Assembly: GCA_022578605.1 (NCBI GenBank)
Contig: MU394054.1
Span: forward strand, 808,945-872,944
DNA length: 64,000 nt
DNA from: Camillea tinctor
Taxonomy: Eukaryota > Ascomycota > Sordariomycetes > Xylariales > Xylariaceae
Direction of reading: 5' to 3'
The notes beneath the pieces are model-generated. The model was given only the letters and a program-made list of their open reading frames with translations. It was not told the origin of the DNA and made no database searches. Made by a program: the position numbers and the translations under genes. Below, piece by piece: positions 46,206 to 57,576 of the stretch; positions within the stretch are counted from its first letter, which is position 1, and every line of letters starts with the position of its first letter.

Positions 46206-47382
46206 GCATAAGTAGCGGCAGCATCCATAGCCCCCTCTGTTCGCATGTTACCTAGCATTCAGCCTCCGGTCGGTGTATTGCGCTTCATGCAGCTGATTTT
46301 TTAAAAAATAAAAAACTTTTCAGTTTTTTTTTTCTCAAACTGTGGATCGAGATCTTCAGACTGGTCAGAGTGATGAAAAATCGACTGAGTTTGGCGGTCT
46401 AGGCCCCGGAGACAAAATTAAATATAGAAATTCAGTTTGTCATGATGGCATCGCTCGCTCGATTCCATATCCCACCACTCGTGTAGGATCCACCTGTACA
46501 TAGCTTTTGCAGTATATATATAACACGAAATTGCCAACCTCCTTCCTATCAGTACGAGTCAACCACGTGTTTTTGATGCATTCCAGACGTGTCATCTTGC
46601 AGGGCCAAGCGATCTTATAAGTCAAGTACCGGGGGGGTGGCTAAGGGGCCGAGGGACCAAACCAAGGGACGACCTATCGGGTAGCAACTAAGGTAGTGTA
46701 AGTAACGGCTACAGGGGATGCGATGGCACCTAACACGATGGATTTGCCTTGGCAGATTCTTGACATCGGCCCTACCAGAGCTTAGTTTGAAAATAACATC
46801 AAAAGTTATGCGGAAATAACGAGATGATAGACAGACAGGAGTTGCATGTTGTGTCGCTCGATCCTCACACCACATTACCATGAAATTTGGAAAGGGAAAG
46901 AAAAAGAAAAAAGGAGGGGGTTTTGCATTATAGAACTAGAAGAATTATGCATTTAAATACTCGAATTGCCTTACCTTACCTACTTACTAAGCATAGAAAG
47001 AGACCGAGATAGAAACAGAAACTACATCCACGCTCATCCATCCGATTTGGGCTGCTGCAGTGTTACCTCTCTAAAATACCTTATCCTTATTTCAGGGACT
47101 CTGAGCCTGTTCTTTTTACACCTATCACATACCAGACACAGTCTTTGCAATACATCAACCATCCAGATAGGCTTTGATGTTTTATCTTTTACTCTACCAT
47201 TAACAACAACACAACCCCTAAACACCGAAAACTAACACCTACAGTCAACGATACCTAACCAACAACTAGCAACAATCACCGACACCATTTATCAAACCTA
47301 AGCCGACATCACTAACACATATACCAATAAATATATATATGTATATGTATATGTATCTAGAGTGTCTCTGCGAACGAGCCCA
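46206..47382. other. Spacer between GH6 and TDT transporter, no gene seen
   Basis: This is 1.18 kb of AT-rich sequence with the GH6 3' region at left and the transporter leader at right. The leader ends with (AT)n and TATATG repeats at 47330-47353, about 30 bp before the start codon. No coding exon is supported. Confidence 0.5.
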
Positions 47383-48657
47383 ATGGCACAGATATTCAAG
47401 ATATTCGGCAACAGAACCACCGATGTCAAGGAAAAGGGTATAGAACAACCTATACCCAAGAATGGGGAAACACAGGAAGAGCCGAAAGGGCGCATGCAGC
47501 GGGTCCTCGCCCGCCTCGAGCACTTCACCTGGGCCAACTTCACCTTCCCCATGGCCACGGGCGGTCTGTCGCTTCTACTAGCCGAGCAGACCCAAGGCTT
47601 CACGTTCCGCGGCCTCCAGACTATAGGTAAAGTAGTCTACATCCTCGACCTGGTCATATTCACCCTCGTCACCACCGCCATCATCTACCGCTTCGTCAGG
47701 TGGCCCGAGACCCTGAAGTCGTCGATCAGGCACCCCACCGAGGGCCTCTTCCTCGGCACCTCCACGCTGAGCCTGGCCTCCATCATCGCTGGTATCGCGC
47801 GGTACGGCATCCCCGCCTGCGGGCCCTGGCTGGTCGTCGCCTACCGCGTCCTCTTCTGGATCTACTACGCCGTGACGTTCATCATCGCCGTCGGCCAGTA
47901 CGCGCTGCTGTTCACGTCGCCCCTGCTGCGCATCCAGGACATGACCCCGGCCTGGGATCTGCCGATCTTCCCGTTCATGCTGTCCGGCACGATCGCCGCA
48001 TCCGGCGCCGCCGTGCAGCCCATCAGCGAGGCGGTGCCCATGATCATCGGCGGGCTGACGGCGCAGGGGCTCGGCATGCTGGTGTCCATGTGCATGTACG
48101 CTAGTTACGTGCGGCGCATGATCCAGTACGGGTTCCCGTCGCCGAGCTCGCGGCCGGGCATGTTCATCGCCGTGGGGCCGCCCTCCTTCACGAGCCTGGC
48201 CATCATGGGGCTCGCCAACGACTTCCCCGACCACTACGACTACTTCGGCCCGGACCCGCTGACCATCCAGATCCTGCGCGTGCTCGCCACCATGACGAGC
48301 ATCTTCATCTGGTCGCTGAGCCTCTGGTTCTTCTGCATCTCGGTCGTCGCGAACCTCGCCGTGCGCAAGCAGATGTCCTTCCGCCTCAACTGGTACGCCT
48401 TCATCTTCCCCAACGTTGGCTTCACCATCACCGTCATCGCCATCGGCAAGGCCTTCCAGAGCAACGCCGTCAAGGCCGTCGGCAGCGCTATGACTATCAT
48501 GCTCGTCATGATGTGGTTCTTCGTCGTCTACCACCACGTCCGCGCCGTCTGGAACGGCGACATTGTAGCCGTAGGCAAGGACGAGGATGTGTACGTTAAT
48601 GAGAAGCAGCACCGCCACGTTAAAAAGGACGTCGAGGAGGTGGAAAAGCTTGCTTGA
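47383..48657 (+). CDS. TDT/SLAC1-type C4-dicarboxylate (malate-type) transporter
   Basis: An intron-less gene of 424 residues and the most GC-rich in the window. It belongs to the telurite-resistance/dicarboxylate transporter family (Mae1, Ssu1 and plant SLAC1 relatives): ten hydrophobic segments, with the first-helix signature FTWANFTFPMATGGLSLLL matching the family NFTxxMATGxLSxLL pattern, and later FPFMLSGTIAASGAAVQP and WYAFIFPNVGFTITVIAI. Family members export malate, succinate, sulphite or anions through the plasma membrane; the FPN-V-GFT end is closer to the Mae1/malate branch, but the substrate is inference. The ATG at 47383 follows agccca; an in-frame GTG upstream at 47362 is not needed. 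The opposite strand is open over most of the gene, but only because of GC-rich third positions. Confidence 0.9.
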   Translation: MAQIFKIFGNRTTDVKEKGIEQPIPKNGETQEEPKGRMQRVLARLEHFTWANFTFPMATGGLSLLLAEQTQGFTFRGLQTIGKVVYILDLVIFTLVTTAIIYRFVRWPETLKSSIRHPTEGLFLGTSTLSLASIIAGIARYGIPACGPWLVVAYRVLFWIYYAVTFIIAVGQYALLFTSPLLRIQDMTPAWDLPIFPFMLSGTIAASGAAVQPISEAVPMIIGGLTAQGLGMLVSMCMYASYVRRMIQYGFPSPSSRPGMFIAVGPPSFTSLAIMGLANDFPDHYDYFGPDPLTIQILRVLATMTSIFIWSLSLWFFCISVVANLAVRKQMSFRLNWYAFIFPNVGFTITVIAIGKAFQSNAVKAVGSAMTIMLVMMWFFVVYHHVRAVWNGDIVAVGKDEDVYVNEKQHRHVKKDVEEVEKLA

Positions 48658-49209
48658 ACCCCTTTTTTTCACCTCACCTCTGAGTTGATATCTCTCTTTC
48701 TACTTAATACCTATCCTAGCATCTTGGAAATATTTTTTGGCGTCAGCTAGGAGGACCTAAAGCGTTTCAGCTTTTATTACACTTTTTTTGGATGGTGGCT
48801 CCTCTCATTCTCTCGTGTTAGACAAAAAGTTTCGGCACAGACAAAAAGGGCTGGTGATTCTTACGTCACCGTTGCATAGATTCCACCCACGAGAGCGGCT
48901 TGGTTTATAGATAAACATAATTCTTTGGATATATTAATAATGCTCTAGTACGAATATAACGCCATAACGATATATATAACAAAATAGTTTCCTTCCCAGT
49001 CGCCGTGTTGTGAAATCAAAATGTCTGCCTCTCCGTTTTCGTTGCGCACCCCTTTCCACCCAAGAAAAAGGGGGGCCTGCCAAGACTTTTTTGATGCTTT
49101 AACTATCTATCTATTTCATCACCATTGGCTTCTCTATACGTAGGTTGGCACGATTCCTATTGCCATAACAGCCCTAGTTATTCTGAAAGGCAAGTTTCAT
49201 AATCAAAGC

Positions 49210-49630
49210 TCAGCCTGTTCTCCGGCATCCGATCTCTTCGCGCCACTCACAAAGCCTCTTGTCGTCGTCCAGCCAGTAGTATACCACTACATTACGGAAC
49301 ACAAAGTCGACCCGGCAGGCTATCATCTCCAGGAACGCCAACTAAATGAAATGCTATGGTGGGAGCGACGGCGGGGAGAGCCGTCGGCCGGCGCCGACCG
49401 TATGCCAGCGCCTGGCGTCTATGTCCGAGAGGGGCCGGGGCCGCACGCCGGCGTGAAGAACCCGTATTTAGAGTCCCCATCAGAGAGCATAGGGTTAGGA
49501 GTCTACACACGATAGGGAAGAAGGCATTACATATGGCCATCCCTAGCACCCTGTGCTGGTCGGGGTCGAGGAGCCCATGTCCTCGAACAGCATCGACAGT
49601 TCGATGTTGCTGGCCTCGAGGAAAGGAAAG
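49210..49630 (-). pseudogene. Probable broken gene fragment, unassigned
   Basis: Two pieces on the minus strand look coding. The first starts after an acceptor at 49631 and reads FPFLEASNIELSMLFEDMG; sensible sequence continues only in the next frame as LLDPDQHRVLGMAICNAFF, a one-base shift at a short G run near 49575. The second follows an acceptor at 49342 and reads 43 residues to a TGA at 49212-49210, including VDFVFRNVVVYYWLDDDKRL and CEWREEIG. Between them lies a GC-rich stretch. No start codon or upstream exons were found. It could be a decayed gene or a real gene disturbed by an assembly error. I recognise no family. Confidence 0.3.
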
Positions 49631-50469
49631 CTAGAAGTTAAGAAATGCAAAGGCGTGGCTCTGGTAGGTGGTCGGGCATATATCTCTGTACGCTGGGGAA
49701 GGGACTTATGCGCTATACAGATACGAGGGAGACTGATGTGAACAGGAGCAGTGTTGGGGGGCGGTAGTGATTACTCATACATTGATTTTCTCTTCACTGC
49801 ATCAGTATCTTCATCTGATCATATAACCAACTAATTAAGCCGTTGTGCTATTCTTAATGGGATTACAAGTGGTCCCCTCAAGGTCTCAAAGTCTTATAGT
49901 TTTGAATCTTCCTGAAGGTAGAAGAAGGGGGTCGTTTAAACCTATAAAAAAAAACCCCAAGAGGATTCTATCATTTATTTCCAATCGAACTCCTGCCATA
50001 TCTCATAATTATCAGTCCGTTATACGCCCTAATTCATCACTTGTTGGCCTAGATCAAGTGGTTTGCCTTGCATCACCTCTCCTATCATGTTATCATAACT
50101 AACACGAGCAAACGTCATGTGTTCAAAAGTCTAGGTAGCATCTAACATGCCAAAGTTTGCAAAATGATTACAGAAAGAGAAGGAAAAAGAAATATGTTCA
50201 TACATCCGTTGTGTTTCCAACAGCCTAGCTAGCGATCTAAAGTTTTCTAACTTCTGGTAGAATATTAAGACAAGTTAGCGAGCTATAGTGAAGAGTTGGA
50301 TGTACACATTCTTGACTACATTGAAATATATACCGATTAATAGGGGGCTATCACTTATAGATAATGGTAGTTTGGTACTGAAATCAGTCCTGTATCAACA
50401 TGATTAATTTTTCATCTTTTTGTCTCAAAACTCAAGTCTCGTACATACCTATATGATCATATTAACAAC

Positions 50470-50489
50470 ATACCTACCTAGGTAGGTAT
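50470..50489. repeat. Perfect 20-bp palindrome centred on CCTAGG
   Basis: The sequence ATACCTACCTAGGTAGGTAT is its own reverse complement. TACCTAGGTA-like words recur in other spacers of this window (for example 22160-22290), so this may be a genome-wide motif rather than a local site. Confidence 0.7.
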
Positions 50490-51311
50490 TCACACTTATG
50501 AACGTTCTGAATTAGGTATTATGTGTAACCCAGAAATCTGTTTAGTCACATGCACTATTGTCTTTAATGTTTCGCTTAAGCCCAATATAAGACCATGACC
50601 AAATGAGATAACAAAGAAAATAACATTTGTTGGCATGGTACATGTAAAATATGTCCTTCTTAGCCACTGAGTTAATTATATGTATAGGATTCTAGGCACT
50701 TGAAACGTGTATTCTCGTGTCCATTTGCCAAAGCAAGGTAGGTTATGCATAACTGTGATCATTAAATAGAAAAAGGGTGTCTGGCCAATATAGTTATTAG
50801 AATTATATACCATGAACGATTATATTGGTTCAGAAGACCCTTTTAGTTCGATACTATAGCATAAGTAACTACTCCTGACACTGCAGAAATATCTCTTGAG
50901 GGCTACCCCCTTGAAACACTTAGAGTATACAAGCTTTAGTCGCGAGATGTTAAAGGAGTGAACACAGTGACTTTTTATCTAAAGGAAATCGGCTATGGAA
51001 GTATACTTTTTTTTATAGCACGATTCTGCGTTTATACCACTCATGTTTGTCATTTGAGACCAAGAAATGGCCTTCATATCATGGGGCTTGTGACGAATGT
51101 CTTCGGCTAGATACCCGGTCTGGGGTAAACTGTGGTCAGATGATGTATCGAAAAAGTTGAGATCACTTTATATAAAGACTTGTGAGTCGTGACTTCCTTG
51201 AGCGTATCCACTATCATCCCTTACGAACAGTTTTTTGGTCTACTCTGCTGGTAAAAAAAAAGTAAGCCGACAGTCTATTCATCCGTGAACTTACAAAGAA
51301 AATAGGAGACA

Positions 51312-53075
51312 ATGTCTTCGGAATACGAGACGGAGAAACAAGATCTTATAGATCTCGCCTTCGATCGTTTTAAGAATTTAATACAGACTACATATTCTAA
51401 GGCCATGAATCTCCAGGAGATCAAGGATGAGACTCCTGATATGCGTCTATTTAGAGCTTTTCACCTCAGTGAATCTTACGCTGGGGAAACTGGCCTACAA
51501 CTTAGAAAAGTAATACTCAATGAGAAGGTAAGGAACACCATCTTCTTCTCACATTCCTAAGCTAATAACTATCAGTACAGGGGCCACGTTCCAATAATAA
51601 TCAAACAATGTACAATCCCCTATATAATCGAAGCGTCTTTGGAATGCATAGATGGATATTTTCAAGACCATCTCTTGACAAAAAAACTCGACGCTGCTGC
51701 TGCCATTACAATTACTATACTACGCTGCCTCAAATCATCACTCAATCTATATGACCAGCATGACCCTTGTAATCACCTATCTACGGCAGTATCTAACTTT
51801 ATGGAAAGTCGATACGGGTCTACCAAGCGTAGGTATTGTGATTATCACCATTTTGTAACCCCTGATAAGTTAACTATTTGTCATAGCTGAATATATATTT
51901 GCATTTCTGCTCGGCCAAAGTAACGGAAGCAACGTATTGAAACACGAGAATTTGATCAGATATAGTGTAGTTCAACGCTATCTAGCCGAGATTCATACGC
52001 TCGACCCTCACACGCAGATCTTCATCTGGAGTGCGCACTGCGCAATGACATGCTCCTTGGACGATAGCACAAGATGGGCGGGATCGCACATATCATCCGC
52101 GTCATATATATTTCGGCAGGCTGCCGAATGGATACTCAAAGCAGGTCCGGAAATCGCGGCGGCAAGTCATTTTGGTGTTAATATTCGACAACTACATAGA
52201 GAGAAAAGCGACATACCTATAGACGAATCCTATAGAAACCCGTCTCACAATGATTTCAGCACTTCTCGCTGGAATCAGTGGAAGATATCACTGAGAGATA
52301 TTATAGCCCAGTATAAAGACTACCTAGGATCTGATGAAAGCTTTCATCAAAGGCATCAAGACACAGAAGAGTTGCTAGGAAAGAATTTGGAGGAGACTCT
52401 GGTATCATGCCAGCAAGCCCTGGCAAAAATGGAAGAGCTAGATAATGTAAAGGAAAATGCCAACCTTACCATCAACAAATTTCTCGAAGTATCTACAGGA
52501 GGACCCATGGAAGAGATAAGGAGAGCCGCAGTTGACCTCGAAGCGTTGCTTGGGGAGCCACCACTAGATGCTATTTATGATAAAAACAGTATGCTAATTT
52601 ATAAATCGTACTTCATGAACAGCCTAGCTAATATCTCTTTTAGGATTTCCACAGCGCCACGTGGTTGCACAAATCTCTTACGTGGTGTACATATGGCTCT
52701 GCGTGCTCGAAGGGCTATACCACTGGGAGCCGCCAAACATATCTGAGGAGAGATATCAGCAGCAACTTCCATGGTCTTCTGGAGACGCACGTCTTTACTT
52801 GGGCGATTTGGTCAATGACAAGATTCTAGTCGGACCAAACCAGACTATTGTGAGGTCGAGACTATCCCAAAGCCTTAACATATTGATTGAGAGTGAGAGT
52901 TCAACGCCGTCACCCTGAAAGTCACATAAACTAACACCCCTTATTTGTAGATCTGTGCCGACAACCCAATGCAGACGAGACGAGACAGTCAAGAATTACA
53001 TGCCTCAGGATAATACAACAGGATATTACATCACCAGACCCTTCATGCGCTCCAACATCACCCACTGCGGAATAA
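51312..53075 (+). CDS. Orphan helical protein, unknown function
   Basis: Five exons, 51312-51527, 51576-51828, 51887-52588, 52644-52892 and 52951-53075, give 514 residues with all phases closing. Donors GTAAGG, GTAGGT, GTATGC and GTGAGA and branch sites of CTAAY type support it. If the last intron is not spliced, the protein ends at 52918 with 481 residues. No signal peptide or membrane segment is seen. The chain is predicted mostly helical, with a coiled-coil-like stretch TEELLGKNLEETLVSCQQAL. Around STSRWNQWKISLRDI and QAAEWILKAGPEI there is a faint likeness to fungal DUF3632-type proteins, too weak to assign. The start ATG follows gagaca. Codon use is AT-richer than in the neighbours, and the gene is flanked by long gene-poor spacers. 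It may be lineage-specific. Confidence 0.6.
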
Positions 53076-55039
53076 GGCATTTTCTCACGAGAGCAGTATA
53101 CGCCTACATTTTCTTTTCTCTTATACCATGTTTTCTACCAGTTTCCTTGGCTGAGGAACTCTCTACATCGAAGAAGGGGAAAAGGGGGTGGCAAGCGATA
53201 TATTGTCAATCAAAAAGGCTCGGTCGACTTCGTGGTAGCTGTGAAGGAAGAAAAGTCTTTCAATGTGATGGGCCGGTTTCCATTCACATCCTTCTCTAAG
53301 AGGCATGATGATTGCTTGTATGACGATATAATTAATATGGAGATACTACGACACGAGTGGTATGTACAAGCTGTAGATAATCATCATATTATATATTGAT
53401 ATAATCTAGATTCTTTTCCTGGAAGATTTGGTTTGACATAGCCACGCGTAAAATTTAATGTCGTGATCTCGTTAGTCATATAATGCCCGGCAGAATCAAG
53501 TGTCGATGGTAGTCACATATGAAATTTGCTACAGATAGATATTGCTGTTTAAATTATAATTATTGAAGCTCAAGAAATCCATCACATTAGAGCCATGGCA
53601 ATGTAAAGACTAGAACAGAAGAGACCTCTCGAAACTTCTACTCTTGGTCAACAGTAAGAAAGCAGAAGGTAGAAGCACGTTACAATACATAAGGTGTGAA
53701 GACGAATGATAGAGGAAACACGTAGTGATTTGTTTTTAGTTCAGTACTATCGTGAAATAACCTATCCATAACATATTGGGTAAAAGTACAATGAAAGTCG
53801 GGTGAATTACAGCTACGAGATTAGATCAAACGGGGAGGGTATAGAGAGGAATGCCAAGCCTTGTAGATGTTGCCGCACTTTTCGGGACAAGAACGTCTCT
53901 GATCATGCGGTACAACACTGGTGTTCGAGACCGAGGTGTTTAGATAGATAGGCGTGTGTCATAGACCTAGAGCGCCTAGGTTATCCGATGGGGTGATCCT
54001 ATCGATCGTTCCGTACGGTAGTCTAGCTTTATGTGCGACACCCATCACTTGTATGGTACAATCAAGAGTTAGAAGATATGGTGAAGAGCAAAAGGGGCAA
54101 GTTCGACACTAAGAGGATCAAGAAGGGCGATGAGACCCGTTATAAGATATAGGCCTAAAAGAAAAAGAAGAATATCCACTCCATGCTCCGCCGCGCTCAC
54201 GCACCCGCCCACCCGGATGACGAGATCAGACTAACGAACACCCCCCCTTTTCCAAGCCCCAAAACCCAACCCAGCTACCTTGATGGCCACCCTGCGTGAT
54301 TTCAGTTTCCTTTTTCAGACGAAGAATCACCAATCACAAGCTCAGCGAACCTAGCACGCATAACAAGTATTAAAAACGAAAGAAAAAAAACGATCCTTTG
54401 ATACCACCCCGTCTAAGGTTTCCCCCTCTATTTCCTGGGGTGCCGCGAGTTCGCGGCGTTGGGAGGCTACCTAACCCAGGCTAAGGGGAAGATCTAGGCT
54501 ATCCTGACCGCGCGATGCATATCCCCATGCAATGCAGATTTGGTTCTACCCACGTGTTGGCTTGTCTTGTGGAGGTATAAACGTCACGGTAGTTGTCCGT
54601 TGCTTGGAGCCGCAATGCCTAATTCAACGACATACGTAGTCTATAGTTATACATATCGCTTCCCCATCTGGGATCATATAAATGGGCTTTGTGACATAAT
54701 ACGAAGTATCAAGTTCTACTAAAAGTATCGTGCTTTATGAGTGTGCATAGCTTAAATCGTATTGAACTTCTTTTTTCTCACGAGCATAAGATTCGGATAT
54801 GGTTGCATAGGAAGAGTCGATCGATGAGGGTATGGAGCAGAAGGTAAATATCAAATTTTAAAAGCTACTTAATCTAATACTCCATAGAGATCATGACAAC
54901 AAACATTAGTGACTGATCATCTTTTATTCCATTTTTTTCTTTCCATTTCACATTGTTTAAGGTTCATAACACGATCGCTCCCGCCCTTGGTGTATTGCTA
55001 CCTAGATATCATTCCAGAAGTATAGAAACAATGAATGAT
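53076..55039. other. 2-kb spacer, no gene supported
   Basis: AT-rich DNA between the orphan gene and the GFA gene. A tiny open frame at 54078-54152 encodes a Lys/Arg-rich 24-residue peptide and has no other support. The GFA 3' region lies at the right end. Confidence 0.45.
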
Positions 55040-55588
55040 TTAGTGGGGCATGTGCTCGAAGCACTTCTCGAGCTTCTCGCCGACGAAAGGAAGCTTGCTG
55101 ACAGTCCAGATCTCAGTGTCCTATTTGCGCCGAATACCATTAGCTTTTTGCCTGCTAGATAGAAACGAGATAGATCAAGTATGTCCACTTACGGGCTTCA
55201 GGGCCTTCTTGTCCTCGACCGACAGAGTACCGGCCTTCAGAGCGATGATAGGGGGGGCAGCCTCAGGGTCGTGGTAGATAGGAGAACCGCAGTCTCCGCA
55301 GAAAACACGGTGGACGGCCTTGCCGGAGGACCCGACACCAGCCCAGCTCTTTGTGGGACCAGAGATGCTAAGCTTGTCCTTGGGGACAACAGCGACGAGA
55401 GCTATGAAGAGGGGGTGATATGTTAGCTAGTGGCTACCATGCTTGTTTATCCGAAAAACTGTCGACGTACAGTAGGAAGAACCAGTCTGGCGCTGGCAGT
55501 CGTCGCAGTGGTCGTAGGCGACGGTGAAGGGAGGCGAGTCAACGGTGTACTTGACAGCGCCGCAGAGACAGTGACCGGAGAGACCCAT
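55040..55588 (-). CDS. GFA-domain (glutathione-dependent formaldehyde-activating-like) zinc protein
   Basis: Three exons, 55588-55471, 55401-55193 and 55120-55040, give 135 residues, a normal size for the GFA/CENP-V family. The zinc ligands are all visible: GHCLCG (C-x-C), DHCDDCQRQTG (C-x2-C) and FCGDCGSPIY (C-x2-C). Family members bind Zn and were named for S-hydroxymethylglutathione formation, though most fungal copies have unknown substrates. The strand ALKAGTLSVED and the end EKCFEHMPH are also typical. All introns close cleanly. A minus-strand TATA-like element lies about 143 bp upstream (55729-55736). Confidence 0.9.
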
Positions 55589-55866
55589 TGTGTCTAGTTT
55601 GATGATCTGATAATCTGACTTGGTGTAGTGAAAGTTTGAAGATGTTGACTTGTTGTTCTCGTGTTGTTTGGATTGGCTTGATGATAGAAAAGAAAAAATT
55701 AACGAGAGGGGGCGAAGGGACTGTCTCTCTTATATAATAGCATCTCGAGAGATAGAGCGGAGGAAGAGAGGGGGGTTTAGCCAAGCATAGGACAAAACAA
55801 CCAACCAAAACGATCAATCAAGCAAGCAGTATACTAACCCAGCAGCCTAGGTTAGTAGCTCCTACG

Positions 55867-55897
55867 AAAATCAAATCAAATCAGATCAAATCAAATC
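55867..55897. repeat. AAATC pentamer tandem repeat
   Basis: About six units of AAATC with one variant (AGATC), 280 bp upstream of the GFA start. Confidence 0.75.
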
Positions 55898-56168
55898 GGG
55901 AATTGACATAGAGGGGAAACTTGCCGGGCTCCGTGTACCTAGTCCGTACTGCTAGGCTCAACGCCGGCGGTATAGACACGGTGCGGCTTTTTGCTTCCTC
56001 CCGCTTGGATATCCGACTGATGATTAGTCGTTTGCTTTTGTCTGACATGCAGAGTAAATCCTGAACTCCATCAGCGGTATGGTGTGCAGTCAGCGTCGTA
56101 GCTAGGTCTTGACATGTGTAATGTGTATGGTGTATGGTGCTTTGCTACACTATAGCCCTACTGAGAGC

Positions 56169-56223
56169 TATGTCATGCTTTGCCATGCCATGCCATGCTA
56201 TGTTATGCTATGCCGTGTCATGC
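56169..56223. repeat. ATGCY pentamer tandem repeat
   Basis: About eleven units of the ATGCC/ATGCT/ATGTT type in 55 bp. The degenerate copies point to an old expansion. Confidence 0.75.
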
Positions 56224-57576
56224 AACCACAGAGGCGGGGTTGAAGCTCCCTGGTGCCCTGGCGGGGGATGTGCTTGTTATTGCACTGCTACGTCAGTGTG
56301 AGGCTAGCGTGGGGACCAAACTAGTTAGTCTTGAGGCTTCTTATGATTTGGATTTCTATATTGGCTCTGGTCCGGCTTTTGGCTAGAGGATCCTCTCTCC
56401 GTCTAGAAGGATACATTCATACTACAGGCACGGTGTATGAGGTAGGTATGCAAGGGTCGTTGTTCCATTTCAGCTTTGATATTCCTATGCTGCTACTTTC
56501 TCCGTTCGATCGGTATCGTCTCGAACCAACTTGCTATTCACGAGGCGATCATGCATAATGCTAACCTAGACAAACTCGATCCGTCAGGGCTGATGGGCCC
56601 TTTTTGGTAAAGTATATCTCGGAGGAGGATCGATAGGAGCAGTAGAGCTAGGGCTTGCGTGGAACACCGACGATTTGTCATTGATCCCGGTAGCCGATTT
56701 ACGATCTTACCTAGCTCCCGATGTACATGTGTTGGCGCTTAGTGGCTGATCCGATTTGGAATTTCTGATAGCGTACGTTTCGGGCGTAGCTCTTAATCTA
56801 CGTTATGCGTGAACCAAAGGTGTATCATGTATGCGGGTCGAACCGTAAACAAACCAAACGTAGTCCGTACACCTGTTTCTGTTGATAGGGTTCTTTTTCC
56901 GTGTAAGGGCTTTCCGGGGTTTGATTCCGACCGACAACTACAGCCTGTGCTTGTACGGCCGCCAGCTCCCCTCCCTCCCCTAGCGAAGCGAATTCCATAT
57001 CATGTAGGTACTATGTAGCATTCCGTGCATATAGGTAGTAGCAGGATCGATTTATTACTATTTCGAGCAGCTCTCCCCCCACTTAACTGGGTTGCTTTGC
57101 CGTTGAAACAAGCTCCACCAGTGTCACTGCGTGAATGGTATTGGTTCCTTTTGCATTAACTCTTCAATGGTTCCCTTCAACAGTGAATCCTAGGCTAGTA
57201 ATATATAGAATAGATCTGTATATAAGCATATGTTTTTTTATCTATACTAGGTAGGTGCCGAATGGTTAAACAGGGGTGGAGTCGCTATCAATAAATTTCA
57301 AATATTGTTAAGGGCTGATAGATCATCCCCTAAGAAGATAAGGAGAATCCGGTGACTCGGTCCTAGGGTCTTTAGGTTTAATACAGATATCTAGGTAAGG
57401 TAGTCTGTAGTTATGAGTTACTAGCGAGACGGATCCAGCATTCGGGGGAAATAAGTCTTGATCTTGATATGAGATTCTTCATGTTATAGGTAAGGAATTG
57501 GGGTGAACAAGTATGACGCGTAACGAATCGCATGTCCTGGAGCCCTATCATTGAGGATTGTTGATAAACGGCAGAC

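Larger units (their letters stand above)
48658..51311. other. 2.65-kb AT-rich spacer with a probable gene relic
   Basis: No intact gene is found. At 49210-49630 the minus strand has coding-like pieces (separate entry). The rest, especially 49800-51250, is strongly AT-rich. A perfect 20-bp palindrome is at 50470-50489. Confidence 0.45.
55589..57576. other. 2-kb spacer with short tandem repeats, no gene seen
   Basis: The left end is the GFA promoter. Two short tandem repeats are listed separately. No exon with motifs was found in the rest. Confidence 0.5.

Noticed and set aside
47578..48672. 364-codon open frame on the minus strand over the TDT transporter
   Set aside because: It mirrors the GC-rich third positions of the real gene; composition is Asp/Glu/Arg/His-rich junk with no motifs.
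52955..53299. 114-codon plus-strand frame after the orphan gene
   Set aside because: It overlaps the proposed last exon in another frame, starts at a weak site and has no motifs.
54078..54152. 24-residue Lys/Arg-rich open frame
   Set aside because: Too short and without a family, splice partner or promoter; kept only as a remark in the spacer entry.
56905..56935. GGGTTTGATTCC, B-box-like word
   Set aside because: No A-box or cloverleaf could be drawn upstream.
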